Notes: generated by a model not told the origin, from the letters alone. A stretch of 64,000 nt of DNA from CBDHDN01 sp965261585 (GCA_965261585.1 CBDHDN010000003.1:1-64000), one strand, 5' to 3'; shown: positions 52,581-62,236, numbered from the stretch's first letter. A program made the numbers and translations.

Positions 52581-53249
52581 TCAGGCTCGATCAGCCGCGC
52601 CACCGTCCAGCCAACGGCGTACCTCATGCAGGTCGCTGGCGACAAGGAGGCATCGTGCGTGGGCCTCATCGGGCGCCGGCGCCAGGTCGGGCACCATGAC
52701 GGTTGCGAGCCCGGCGGCGAGGGCGGCCTGAACGCCGGTCCACGAGTCCTCGAGCGCCAGGCAGGCCGCCGGCCGGGCCCTTAGGGTTTCGGCCGCCTTT
52801 GCATAGAGATCGGGGTGCGGCTTGCCGCGCTCCACGTCGTCGCGTCCGACAATACAATCGAAGAAGCCATGAATACCGGCCTTGGACAAATGCCGGGCCG
52901 CCGATGCGCGGTGGGAAGAGGTTGCAACGGCGCGGGGCAGGCCGATGTCCGCCAGGTGCCCCAGAATCTCTCGCGCTCCTGGTTTCAGCGGAAAGCCGTT
53001 GCCCGTCCGTTCGGCGACGCGGGCGTTGCAGGTGCGTTCGAATTCGGCCATCGGAAAGTCCGGCCCGAAGTGGTCGTCGATGCGGGGAATGCAGTCGGCA
53101 TAGGGAATGCCGATCAGGGCGGTAAAGAACTCCGTCGAACCGGGATAGCCGACCGCCTTGGCGCCGAATATCCAGGCCTCGCGGTAGACGACCTCCGAAT
53201 CGATCAGCAGGCCATCCATGTCGAAGACGACGGCCGCGAACTCACGCGT
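52581..53249 (-). CDS. HAD superfamily hydrolase (phosphoglycolate phosphatase/beta-phosphoglucomutase-like)
   Basis: 222 residues. The GTG at 53249 is chosen because it overlaps the upstream gene's stop (GTGACGCGTGA) and puts VFDMDGLLIDSE near residue 9 as usual. Nucleophile Asp11 and acid Asp13 are in FDMDG. VATSSHRASAARHLSKAG is motif II, GKPHPDLYAKAAE motif III and LALEDSWTGVQAALAAGL motif IV. It acts on a small phosphorylated metabolite, likely sugar phosphate or phosphoglycolate. With glcDEF in the window, a role in glycolate disposal is a tempting but unsupported link. Confidence 0.88.
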   Translation of the reverse strand, partial: TREFAAVVFDMDGLLIDSEVVYREAWIFGAKAVGYPGSTEFFTALIGIPYADCIPRIDDHFGPDFPMAEFERTCNARVAERTGNGFPLKPGAREILGHLADIGLPRAVATSSHRASAARHLSKAGIHGFFDCIVGRDDVERGKPHPDLYAKAAETLRARPAACLALEDSWTGVQAALAAGLATVMVPDLAPAPDEAHARCLLVASDLHEVRRWLDGGAADRA

Positions 53250-53541
53250 CACCGGCGCCCTCTCGTGTCTGCTCCGGACGCTGCCGTCGAAGCAGCGAAA
53301 AGACCAACAGCGACAGACCAACACAGACCCCGATGATCACGACGGCCGTCGCGGTGCCGGCGGCGATCATCGGTGCTCCCCAGCTGTAGAGCAGATTCCA
53401 GACCCACTCGCCGACCGGTGTAAACTGGGTGAGCACGATTCCGGCGACGACACCGATGGCAAGCGGCATCGTCCTGGATGGCCGAGCCGTCGGCGATCGC
53501 TGCCCGTTGGCCGATGTCACGGCGCGCCTAGCGGACGGCAT
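53242..53541 (-). CDS. Small inner-membrane protein of unknown function
   Basis: About 99 residues from ATG 53541, which overlaps the 3' end of the DUF3105 gene. Two hydrophobic helices (LAIGVVAGIVLTQFTPVG and MIAAGTATAVVIIGVCVGLS, then LLVFSLL) connect through a short loop VWNLLYSWGAP. The tail is basic (RRQRPEQTREGAGD). Not recognised. It is translationally coupled on both sides, so it belongs to the DUF3105/HAD operon. Confidence 0.55.
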   Translation of the reverse strand: MPSARRAVTSANGQRSPTARPSRTMPLAIGVVAGIVLTQFTPVGEWVWNLLYSWGAPMIAAGTATAVVIIGVCVGLSLLVFSLLRRQRPEQTREGAGDA

Positions 53542-54157
53542 TCTCGGGTCCGCGACCACGAAACGCGTCGATGAAGGCGGCGGCCGCGGCGGCATCGAAC
53601 CGATCGAGCTCGAGCCTCTTCCTCCAGGCGGTCAGGACGATGCTCTGGCCGAGGCCGGGGTCGCGGGCGACGACGAGGCCTTCCCACTGTCCGGTGAACA
53701 GCCCGGCCCAGTCTTGCAGGGTATCGATCACGTCCGGCGGTTGGCGGTCGAAATAGACGACGATGTTGCCGTGTTCGAGCGCGTGCACCAGCCGCAGCGG
53801 GTCTTGCCGCCGGTCGTAGAAGCCCGGCCGGACCCAGATAGTCTGGTGCGGCCCGGAGGTCGGATAGCGGCTGTCATAGCGCCAGCGCTCGCCCGCGTCG
53901 AGGTGGCGGCGCCCGTCGTCGGGCTCCGTCGCGACCCGTGAGATGGCTGTCGCGTCCTGTGCAGCGAGGGTGCCGAAGGCGCGCCGCGCGGTCGATGTCT
54001 GCCACAGATAGCCGCCACCGCCGCCGACGACAAGCAGCACGACGCCGATGATGATCCGTTCGCGCAGGCGGTTTTTCGGCGCCGCCGAAGCGCCCCAGTC
54101 GATACTGCTCGATGATTCCGAACGTGTCCGCTTGCGCTTCTTGGATTTCGGCATCAT
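53528..54157 (-). CDS. DUF3105 family membrane-anchored protein
   Basis: 209 residues from ATG 54157. A basic N-terminus (MPKSKKRKRTRSE) precedes a single helix (IIIGVVLLVVGGGGGYLWQ) at about residues 35-54. The extracytoplasmic domain shows the DUF3105 pattern: RYPTSGPHQTIWVRPGFYD and LVHALEHGNIVVYFDRQPPD, with conserved His residues that may bind metal. The function of the family is unknown. It heads a three-gene minus-strand operon and stands divergent from the copper ATPase, so a link with metal handling is possible. Confidence 0.75.
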   Translation of the reverse strand: MMPKSKKRKRTRSESSSSIDWGASAAPKNRLRERIIIGVVLLVVGGGGGYLWQTSTARRAFGTLAAQDATAISRVATEPDDGRRHLDAGERWRYDSRYPTSGPHQTIWVRPGFYDRRQDPLRLVHALEHGNIVVYFDRQPPDVIDTLQDWAGLFTGQWEGLVVARDPGLGQSIVLTAWRKRLELDRFDAAAAAAFIDAFRGRGPENAVR

Positions 54158-54242
54158 CCACCGTTTTCGTTGGCAGGCAGAGGCGCGTTTCTCGCATGGC
54201 GATGCGTCTCATGCCAGATAGTTTAGGGGGCTTGGTCGTTCC

Positions 54243-54273
54243 TTGACCTTCCAGCGGCTGGAATCCCTACATA
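54243..54273 (+). promoter_or_regulatory. CueR/MerR-type copper-responsive promoter for the P-type ATPase
   Basis: TTGACC (54243-54248) and TACATA (54268-54273) are separated by 19 bases, the long spacer that MerR-family activators require. Centred in it is the perfect palindrome TTCCAGC-G-GCTGGAA (54249-54263), the CueR operator type. The ATPase start is 20 bases downstream. No cueR gene is in the window. Confidence 0.85.
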
Positions 54274-54292
54274 ACACGAACAGAGAAAACAA

Positions 54293-56455
54293 ATGGTCAC
54301 CTCCATGGAATACCGAACCACCGCTGCGGCGTCGGGCGCCGCTCAGTACACGTGCCCAATGCACCCGGAAGTCGTTCAGGACGGCCCTGGCGATTGTCCG
54401 ATATGCGGGATGGGGCTGGAACCGGTCGCGCCGGCGACGGAGGCCGGGCCGAATGCCGAGCTGGTCGATATGACCCGACGGTTCTGGGTCGGCACCGCGT
54501 TCGCGCTGCCCTTGCTGTACCTCGGTGCCGGGCGCTTCCTGCCGGTGTTTTCTTCGGAAGGATTGTTGCCGGGCACGGTATTGGGGTGGGTGCAATTGGC
54601 GCTGGCGACACCGGTCGTGTTGTGGTGCGGGCTGCCGTTCTTCAAGCGGGGCTGGGCCTCGGTGGCAACGCGCAATTTGAACATGTTCACGCTGCTCGCC
54701 CTGGGCACGGGGACCGCCTTCGTATTCAGCAGCGTCGCCGTCGTCGCGCCCGGCATTTTCCCGGCGACCTTCCGGGGCGCGGCCGGCGCGGTCGAGCTCT
54801 ATTTCGAGGCGGCGGCTGTCATCACGACGCTGGTGCTGCTCGGCCAGGTGTTGGAGTTGCGGGCCCGAGAGAGAACCGGCGGCGCGTTGCGCGCCCTGCT
54901 GGGCCTGGCACCGATGACGGCACACCGCCTGGGCGACGACGGCGGCGAGGCGGAGGTGTCGCTCGCCAACGTAGGTGTCGGTGACCGGCTGCGCGTGCGT
55001 CCCGGCGAGAAGGTGCCGGTGGACGGCGTCGTCCTGGACGGCCACAGCCCCGTCGACGAGGCCATGCTGACGGGCGAGCCGGTGCCGGTCGCGAAGGCCG
55101 AGGGCGATCGCGTGATCGGCGGCACGCTCAACGGTGCCGGCAGCTTCGTCATGGCCGTGGACCGCATCGGCGCCGATACGCTGTTGTCGCAGATCGTGCA
55201 GATGGTCGCCGACGCGCAGCGGACGCGGGCGCCGATCCGGCGTCTGGCGGACACCGTCGCCGGCTACTTCGTGCCGGCAGTCGTCGCCGTGGCGATCGCG
55301 GCCTTCATCGCCTGGGCCCTGTTCGGGCCGCCGCCGGCGCTGGCCTTTGCCCTGATCTCCGCCGTTTCGGTACTGATCATTGCGTGCCCATGCGCCCTCG
55401 GCCTGGCGACGCCGATGTCGATCATGGTTGCCACCGGCCGTGGCGCCGGTGCCGGCGTGCTCATCAAGAATGCCGAGGCGCTCGAACGGCTCGAGCGCGC
55501 GGACACGCTGGTCGTCGACAAGACCGGCACGCTGACCGAGGGCAGGCCGCAAGTAACGTCGGTGACGGTCCTGGCGGCGCTGGACGAGGCTACGATCCTG
55601 CGGCTCGCGGCGACCCTTGAACGGGGCAGCGAGCATCCGCTTGGCGCGGCGATCGTCGATGCGGCACGGGCGCGCGGGCTCGACCTGGCGGAGGCGGACG
55701 ACTTCGCGCCGCACGCCGGTCAGGGCGTCAGCGGTCGCGTGGACGGCCGGCCGGTCGGCGTTGGCAACCGCGCGCTGCTGGACGCACTCGGCATCGATGC
55801 AGGCGAGCCGGCCGGCGCCGCGAACGCGCGTCAGCGCGAAGGCGAGACGGTCATGTTCGTCTGCATCGACGGACAGCTTGCCGGCCTGATCGGCGTTTCC
55901 GACCCGATCAAGGAGGAGACGCCGCCGGTGCTCGAAGCCCTGCGCGCCGACGGCCTGAGCATCGTCATGCTGACCGGCGACAACGCCGACACAGCTTCGG
56001 TTGTCGCGCGCAGGCTCGGTATCGACACGGTCAGGGCCGAAGTCCTGCCGCAGGAGAAAAGCGACGTCGTGCGCACGCTTCAGGCCACAGGGCACGTCGT
56101 TGCGATGGCCGGTGACGGCGTCAACGACGCACCGGCGCTGGCCGCGGCCGACATCGGCATTGCCATGGGCACTGGCACGGATGTGGCGATTGAGAGCGCT
56201 GGGCTCACGCTCCTGGGCGGTGACCTGCGTGGCCTCCTGCGGGCCCGCAGGCTCAGCAAGGCGACAATGAGAAACATCCGGCAGAACCTGTTTTTTGCAT
56301 TTGTCTACAACGCGGTGGGTGTGCCGATCGCCGCCGGTGTCCTCTACCCGCTGTTCGGTATCCTGATCGGCCCGATCTTCGCGGCGGCTGCGATGAGCCT
56401 GAGCTCGGTCTCGGTCGTCGCCAACGCACTGCGCCTGCGCTCGGTACGGTTGTAG
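54293..56455 (+). CDS. copA: Copper-translocating P1B-type ATPase with N-terminal heavy-metal-binding domain
   Basis: 720 residues. Exports Cu(I) from the cytoplasm at the cost of ATP. A short heavy-metal-binding domain replaces the usual HMA domain: YTCPMHP (19-25) and CPICGM (35-40). Eight membrane helices follow, with CPC at residues 365-367, the phosphorylation site DKTGT at Asp409, the TGEP actuator motif in AMLTGEPVPV, the SEHPLG nucleotide-binding motif, GDGVND at 607-612 and YNAVGVPIAAG, MSLSS typical of P1B-1 pumps. The start ATG 54305 is an alternative. Frame is intact throughout. Confidence 0.93.
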   Translation: MVTSMEYRTTAAASGAAQYTCPMHPEVVQDGPGDCPICGMGLEPVAPATEAGPNAELVDMTRRFWVGTAFALPLLYLGAGRFLPVFSSEGLLPGTVLGWVQLALATPVVLWCGLPFFKRGWASVATRNLNMFTLLALGTGTAFVFSSVAVVAPGIFPATFRGAAGAVELYFEAAAVITTLVLLGQVLELRARERTGGALRALLGLAPMTAHRLGDDGGEAEVSLANVGVGDRLRVRPGEKVPVDGVVLDGHSPVDEAMLTGEPVPVAKAEGDRVIGGTLNGAGSFVMAVDRIGADTLLSQIVQMVADAQRTRAPIRRLADTVAGYFVPAVVAVAIAAFIAWALFGPPPALAFALISAVSVLIIACPCALGLATPMSIMVATGRGAGAGVLIKNAEALERLERADTLVVDKTGTLTEGRPQVTSVTVLAALDEATILRLAATLERGSEHPLGAAIVDAARARGLDLAEADDFAPHAGQGVSGRVDGRPVGVGNRALLDALGIDAGEPAGAANARQREGETVMFVCIDGQLAGLIGVSDPIKEETPPVLEALRADGLSIVMLTGDNADTASVVARRLGIDTVRAEVLPQEKSDVVRTLQATGHVVAMAGDGVNDAPALAAADIGIAMGTGTDVAIESAGLTLLGGDLRGLLRARRLSKATMRNIRQNLFFAFVYNAVGVPIAAGVLYPLFGILIGPIFAAAAMSLSSVSVVANALRLRSVRL

Positions 56456-56461
56456 AGAATC

Positions 56462-56487
56462 GGGGCACCGCTTGTGCGGTGCCCCTT
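56462..56487 (+). terminator. Hairpin terminator after the copper ATPase
   Basis: GGGGCACCGC, loop TTGT, GCGGTGCCCC, then TTGGTT. The ten-pair stem is perfect; the T tract is short. It lies between convergent genes (copA and the OmpA-like gene) and may serve both. Confidence 0.7.
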
Positions 56488-56510
56488 GGTTCGTCCGGCC
56501 TGGCGTCGGT

Positions 56511-57380
56511 CTAGGGTAGGACAACCACCCTGACGCGTCGGTTGCGCACTTCGCGGACGCCGTCATCGGTTTGTACCGCCGGGTCGTCCTCGCCGAAACT
56601 GGCGACGACGATCTGATCCGGCGCCACGCCTTACACGCGGATGGCTGCCGATACGACATCGGCACGCGTCGCGGCAAGCCGCGCATTGTATTGCCCGTTG
56701 CCGGCACGGTCGGTGTAGCCGCTGACGGAGATCGTCGCGCCCCGGAGGCCCTTGGCGTAGTCGATCGCGTCGGACAGCGTCCGCTCGGCGCCGGCCGACA
56801 AGCCGGTATCGTCGAAGCCGAACAGCACCGTGAAGACCCTGGGCCCCGGCGAGGGTCGGGGCGCCGGCCGTGGAGGGGCCGGTGCGGCCGCTGCGACCGG
56901 TGCCGGTGCCAGCCCGGCCTTCAGAGCCGCGAGCGCCGCTTCGAAGTCGCCGCGGCAAGCGGCGATGTCGTCGGGCTGGAAATTCTCCTCCTGCTCCTGC
57001 ATCCAGCAATCGAACGCGACCTGGGCCCGGGCAGCCTCGGTCGGACGGAGCTGGCGGCCGCCACTGTTCAGTGCGTCAACGAGGTCGGCGCGCGCCGTGA
57101 CAAGGAGCGGTGCCGTGTCCGCCGGCAGCTGGCGGGCGGTAATCTCCTCCGGTGCCTGGATGTCGCCGCCCGCCGCGGCGCGGGCTCTGATGGCAAACAC
57201 GTCGGAGTCGACGTAGTCGGCCTCGTCGAACTCGCTCTTCGCGAGATCGATATAGCCCTCGTAGAGCCCGGCGGTGAACGACGACCCTCCCGCTTGCAAG
57301 TTCGTTGACCTGGCAAGCTCGGTGCCGGCGCAGCCGGTCAAGACAATGGTCACACCGACAAGTACAAGTTTCGCTTTCAT
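56511..57380 (-). pseudogene. OmpA-family lipoprotein with an in-frame stop
   Basis: Start ATG 57380. The lipobox VLTGC (MKAKLVLVGVTIVLTGC) marks an outer-membrane lipoprotein. A helical N-terminal half ends in a Pro/Ala-rich linker (PRPAPRPSPGPR). The C-terminal OmpA domain binds peptidoglycan: TVLFGFDDTGLSAGAERTLS, ISVSGYTDRAGNGQYNARLA. At codon 250 the frame meets TAA (56633-56631), yet the domain continues in the same frame (GVAPDQIVVASFGEDDPAVQ, VREVRNRRVRVVVLP) to TAG 56511. A single substitution would restore 289 residues, so this is a nonsense change, not an indel. Confidence 0.85.
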
Positions 57381-57466
57381 CTAGATCCCTCCCGGTCGTC
57401 AATAGAACCGCGCTGGGCGGCGATAGAGTAGCGTTGGCCGCTTCTGCCGGCAAAATCCGATCCCCG

Positions 57467-59105
57467 CTAAAGCGGCACGCCGTGGACAGCGACGCGTCGG
57501 ATGGAGTACTCGCCACCTTCGTTGGTGATCTGGAGGCCGACAAAGCGACCGACAAGGCCGCGATCCGTGACACGAAGAACCTCCCCGCCGTCGACGATAA
57601 CAGCCATTTCGCCCGTGCCGTCGCGGCGCCATTGCAGTTGGTGGGTTTGTCCGTCGTCCAAGCGTTGCGACAAAGCCCGGGACTCCAGTGCCGCTTCGCG
57701 GCCGCCGCTGGCGCGAACGAGCGCGATGCGTGTGCCCGGACCTGGCGTGTAGCGAAGCTGATAGGCGGTCGTTCGCTGCTGGTCCTGGAACAGGCCGATC
57801 GTCAGCCGGTTCGGGCTGTTTTCGACTGCCTGCGCCGTCATATCGATCGTGACCACGAACGATTCCGGTACACTCACTCGTGTGAAAATCTCAGGCGCTG
57901 CCACCGGCGCGGTGCCGAGCTGGCTCTGCAGAACCTCCGAGACGATTGCGCCAAGCAACTGCGAGGCGATGTCACCGCCGCCCGAGGACCGAGTCGACGA
58001 CCGCGTTGTCGAGGTGGTCTTGCGCGTCACCAGGCCACCGGCGGGCGACACGTCGAACCGCCCGGCAGCCGCCGTCCAAGTCGGATTCGCGACGTAGTCG
58101 CCGTCACCGAAGTCCTCGCTCAACACCGTCCGACTCCACGGCCAGTCGTAGCGTCGCACCAGGTCTTCGAGCCGCGTTCGCAATCCACGATCAACCTGCA
58201 CCGACGGCTGGGCGAGGTGCCCCTTCAGCTCGTCGATGACGGCCTGAACGTCGGGATTGGGGCTGTCGACAAACCTTTCGCTCGTGGTCTCCGCCGCCGT
58301 CCCGGCGGTCGTGCTCGCCGCGGGTTGCTGCGCGGTCGCGACCGTCCGCCGCGCCGCAATCGCGGCGTCGAGCTGGGTGAGCAGGGCGCGTGTTGCCTGA
58401 CCATTGATCGGCAATCCACGGCTTGCTTGGAACTGCCGAATGGCGGTTCGCGTGCGCGAACCCATGAGCCCGTCCGCCGGCCCCGGCGCATAGCCAAGCT
58501 GCGCCAGGCGAGACTGTGTCGCCCCGATCGTGTCGCGCTGCGACGGCATCGGTTCGGTGGTCGCTGGCGCCGGGGCGGGCTGGGTGGCAGCCGGTGCGGC
58601 CGTGCTGGTCTGGAGTTGTGGCTTGCGGCTTCGGGCCGCGGCCAGCTGCCCCTGGGTCATTCGCCGCTCGGTGAGACTTAGCGCCGTGGCCGCATCGGCG
58701 TGACCGGCCACCGCGGCTTCATTGAGCCAGATGTGGGCCTCGACCAGGTCCTGCGGCACGCCGCTGCCGTAGCGATACTGCATACCCAGATTGAACTGGG
58801 CCTGCGGCACCCCCCTGTTCCGCCGCCGCCCGGTGCCACCGCGCGGCCTCCGAGAGGTTCTGCGGCACGCCAAGCCCACGGAGATACAGATCCGCCAGGA
58901 TCAGCTGGGCGTCGGTCAGCCCCTGTTCGGCCAGGGGCGCGCAGGCGCGGAAGGCATCGCCATAGTTTGCGGTCTCGTGCGCCTGCTCGCAGCGAAACGC
59001 CGCGATCGGATCGACCGAGCCGCCCTGCGCCTGAGCCGAGGCCGCACCGGTTGCAAGCGCAAATGGCAGTGCCAAGAGAGCGGCGTATGCGGTCCAGGCT
59101 CGCAT
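57467..59105 (-). pseudogene. Secreted Sel1-repeat/peptidoglycan-binding protein, one frameshift
   Basis: Start ATG 59105, Sec signal MRAWTAYAALLALPFALATG. Two Sel1-like repeats follow (GDAFRACAPLAEQGLTDAQL, LGVPQNLSEAARWHRAAAEQ and, after a frameshift at a six-C/G run near 58812, VPQAQFNLGMQYRYGSGVPQ). Next is a PG_binding_1 domain (QSRLAQLGYAPGPADGLMGS, AIRQFQASRGLPI). The C-terminal half is a jelly-roll-like domain with RFDVSPAGGLVTRKTT and LQWRRDGTGEMAVIVDGGEV. Length minus one is 546 codons. It probably acts in the periplasm on or near peptidoglycan, together with the adjacent OmpA lipoprotein. Confidence 0.82.
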
Positions 59106-59345
59106 GGTCCCGTCTCTCCCCCTGTTGCCTCGAGAACCTACGTGCGATCGTGCCGCTGGCCGACCGGGCCAGGTTGGCGGCGACGGCCAATAGCCAGTCC
59201 CGACCACAGGCGACTTGTAGCAGAAACCGGGGGCTTGGCGTAGGGGTGCGTTGCGGCGCCAGGCAGCGTCCCCGGCTCCGTCGCACAGCTGCGATCCGCC
59301 GCGATTGGGGCTTTGTTCAATGCCGATTCTCAAGGGGTACGGCGC

Positions 59346-61208
59346 ATGACGGCGCTTCAGGATGGGGTCGACGGGGCAGTCGCGGCACAGTGGCCCGGCC
59401 GGCCCTGGACGCTTTCGATCGCGACGATATTGGCACTGAGCTTCGGGCTTCTTGTGGTGCTTGCCGTAGCGACCGTTTTGCTGATCGGTTTCTCCGCAAG
59501 CCGCAAGAACACGTTGGGCTTGCTCAATGAGAAATCGACGATGATCGTCAGCCTGATCGAGACCGGCGTACGCGGCCACCTGAACCCGGCGCTGGACCAG
59601 GCGACCTTCATCGGCCGTCAGGTCGAGGCCGGCACGTTGGACACCGATCAGAGTGCCCGTGTGGCCGACGTGCTGACCGGCGCGCTTGCGGCCGCACCGC
59701 AGATTACGGCGGTCGGCTTCTGGGACACGCAACAGCGGCAGCTCGTGGCTTTCGCCGCGCCTGATCGTATCGCCGGGATTCAGCGAGCCGACCACGGCGG
59801 GCGCGAAGACATACGGGCCGTCGGCGAACGTGCCAGGAATGCCGACGGTCCGTTCTGGGGCGACCTCGTCTTCGACGACGGACTCGGCGTTACGTTGGTA
59901 AATCTGATCCAGCCGTTGCGCTATCGCGACGAATACAAGGGCTTCCTGGCGACCGTCGTGTCGATGCCGGAGCTGTCGGAGTTCATCACCGAAGTCGGTG
60001 ACACGTTCGATTCGACGGCGTTCATTCTCTACGGGTCGGATCGCGTGCTGGCCCATCCCAACCTGACGTCCAGGCACCCGGACCTCGCGGTGGGCAACCC
60101 GACGGTGCGCCTCGACCGGGTTGGTGACCTTGTGCTGGCCAACCTGTGGTCCGGCCAGCGCGCGCGCGGCTTCGATCGCGCCGCCGCCACGGGGGTCGAT
60201 GTCGACGTTATCGAAATCGGTGACGATGCGTACGTCTCCTTCAGCAAGCGCATGTCCGAAAATGGCGAAGTGCCCTGGATCATCGGGGCGCACGTGCCCG
60301 CCGATCAGGTCAACGCGGAGTTGCGGCGGCTCGTCCTGTCCTGGGTCGCGGGGCTGGGCGTGCTGGTGGTCTCGATAATTGCCGCCGTCGTCCTCGGACG
60401 CGCGTTGGCCCGGCCGATAAGGCGGATGGCCGTGAGTGCCGCGCAGGTCGGCGCCTTGGAGCTCGGCCGCGTTCAGCCGCTGCCGCCCAGCCCGATCCGC
60501 GAGCTGCATGACCAAGCGCGCGCGTTCAACACCATGCTGGCGGGCCTGCGCTGGTTCGAGACGTATGTGCCGCGGTCCCTGGTGCGCCGGCTGATGGCCA
60601 GTGGTGCGGGCGGACACCTGGCCTCGACTGAACGCGAGTTGACGATCCTGTTCACCGACATCGTCGGCTTCACGACCCTGTCCGAGGCCATGCCGGCGAC
60701 GGAAACCGCAGCATTGCTGAATGACCATTTCGCTTTGCTCGGCGCCTGCGTGGAGGCCGAGGGCGGCACGATAGACAAGTTCATCGGCGACGCCTTGATG
60801 GCGTTCTGGGGTGCGCCCGACGAGCAGGCCGACAGTGCCGTTCGCGCCTGTCGCGCCGCCCAGGCAATGGTCGAGGCGGTTGCCGTCGACAATGGCCGGC
60901 GGTGAGGCGCGGGCCTGCAACCCCTGCGGCTGCGCGTCGGCATCCATACCGGGCCCGTGGTCGTCGGCAACATCGGCGCACCTGGCCGGATGAACTATAC
61001 GATCGTCGGCGACACCGTGAACGCGGCGCAGCGCATGGAAACGCTGGCCAAGGATTTGGACGAGGGCGACGACGTGACCGTGCTGGTCAGCGGCTCGACG
61101 GTCGCGGCGCTGGCTGGTTCGGCCTTGCAGGCGGAGCGTGTTGGTGAGTTCGAGGTGAAGGGCAAGCGGGCGCTCCTGGAGGTGTTCCGCTTGCGCGGGC
61201 GGGTCTGA
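59346..61208 (+). pseudogene. dCache-HAMP adenylate/guanylate cyclase with an in-frame TGA
   Basis: Start ATG 59346. A membrane helix (LALSFGLLVVLAVATVLLIG), a long extracytoplasmic dCache-like sensor (about residues 50-330), a second helix (LSWVAGLGVLVVSIIAAVVL) with HAMP, and a class III cyclase domain from about residue 420: ELTILFTDIVGFTTLSEAMP with a metal Asp and GTIDKFIGDALMAFWGAPDE with a second Asp. At codon 520 TGA (60903-60905) interrupts the same frame. LRLRVGIHTGPVVVGNIGA and MNYTIVGDTVNAAQRME, containing catalytic Asn and Arg, follow in frame to 61208. Readthrough or a CGA-to-TGA change would give 620 residues; the truncated form lacks key catalytic residues. Confidence 0.85.
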
Positions 61209-61387
61209 GCGATGCTGAACCGCACGCGCCCCGGTAGTCGGATCGTCCCGGCCGAGGCCGTCACAGGTGCGTGAATTATCTAAGGATTAGCCGAATGGCC
61301 CTACATTAGGCACCCGGGGAAAGGAGCGCATGACAGCATGGCGATGGCCGGGCGATAATGGATAAGGAGTGAAATCGGGAGTTGAAC

Positions 61388-62236
61388 ATGACCGTCAGCA
61401 TTGCGCGCCGTGCTTCGATCTTCTCCGCCGCTACCGCATTGCTGGTGGCCGCGATTGCGGGGCCCAACAGTGCCCCGTCGGCCGAGGAGTTCTTCGTTCA
61501 AGTCCGGTCGATCGATGAGATCGCCGCCGGTGCCATGCCGGCGGTCACCGATATCACCGCCTCGGAGGGTGTGCTGCAGTTCGAATCGAGCGTGCCGCTG
61601 GCTTGCTCGGTGGTCTATGGCGAGAGTCCCGATTTCGGGAGGGTTGCCACCGATCTCGACATGAACGGCGGTGCTCATTCGGACCATCATCCAATGCTGA
61701 GCGGGCTGAGGCCGGATACCGAGTATTTCTTCCGGGTGCAGGGAACGGCGGCTGACGGCACGCTTTACGTAGGGGAAGTGCAGACCTTCCGAACGCTGCG
61801 GCAGGTGACCGGCGGTCCCGTCAATCTCGCGTCGCTTGCCGCAGGCGCGCGTGTCATCGGGGTCAGCAGCAATTTTGGCGGTGCGACCAATGACGGCCCG
61901 TGGGGCGGCAATAGCGCGATCGATGGCAGCCGCAGTACGGCGTGGTCATCCTCCGGCGACGGCGACGGCGCGTTCATCCAGGTGGAACTGGCGGACCAGG
62001 CAGAGGTCGAGGAAGTCGAGGTGTGGACGCGGAGCATGAGCGACGGTACCGCCCAAATCTTCAGGTTTACACTGACGACCGACAGCGGCCAGGTGCTGGG
62101 CCCCTTCGCGCTGCCGAATGCGAGTCAGCCCTACCGCTTTGATGTCGACGTTGTCGCCCGGTCTTTGCGCCTCGATGTCCTGGAAAGCAGCGGCGGGAAC
62201 GTCGGACTGATCGAGTTTCGCGCCTATGGTCGCTGA
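61388..62236 (+). CDS. Secreted protein with FN3-like and discoidin (F5/8 type C) domains
   Basis: 282 residues from ATG 61388 (MTVSIARRASIFSAATALLV). A Sec signal is followed by a fibronectin-like module ending DTEYFFRVQGTAADGTLYVG. The C-terminal part is F5/8 type C-like: FGGATNDGPWGGNSAIDGSR, STAWSSSGDGDGAFIQVELA and EVWTRSMSDGTAQIFRFTL. Such domains bind carbohydrates or phospholipids. It lies just upstream of an ECF sigma/anti-sigma pair. Confidence 0.8.
   Translation: MTVSIARRASIFSAATALLVAAIAGPNSAPSAEEFFVQVRSIDEIAAGAMPAVTDITASEGVLQFESSVPLACSVVYGESPDFGRVATDLDMNGGAHSDHHPMLSGLRPDTEYFFRVQGTAADGTLYVGEVQTFRTLRQVTGGPVNLASLAAGARVIGVSSNFGGATNDGPWGGNSAIDGSRSTAWSSSGDGDGAFIQVELADQAEVEEVEVWTRSMSDGTAQIFRFTLTTDSGQVLGPFALPNASQPYRFDVDVVARSLRLDVLESSGGNVGLIEFRAYGR

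Noticed and set aside
54209..56707. Long open frame (832 codons) antisense to the copper ATPase
   Set aside because: It mirrors the codon pattern of a clearly real gene on the other strand, is Arg/Gln/His-rich without domains, and is a usual by-product of GC-rich coding sequence.
60903..60905. TGA read as selenocysteine in the cyclase
   Set aside because: No SECIS-like structure or selenoprotein genes are seen, the position is not a redox site, and many genes here end in TGA.
58719..60947. 742-codon minus-strand frame covering the cyclase gene
   Set aside because: Only its last part (below 59105) is real, being the start of the Sel1 protein; the rest is antisense to the cyclase.
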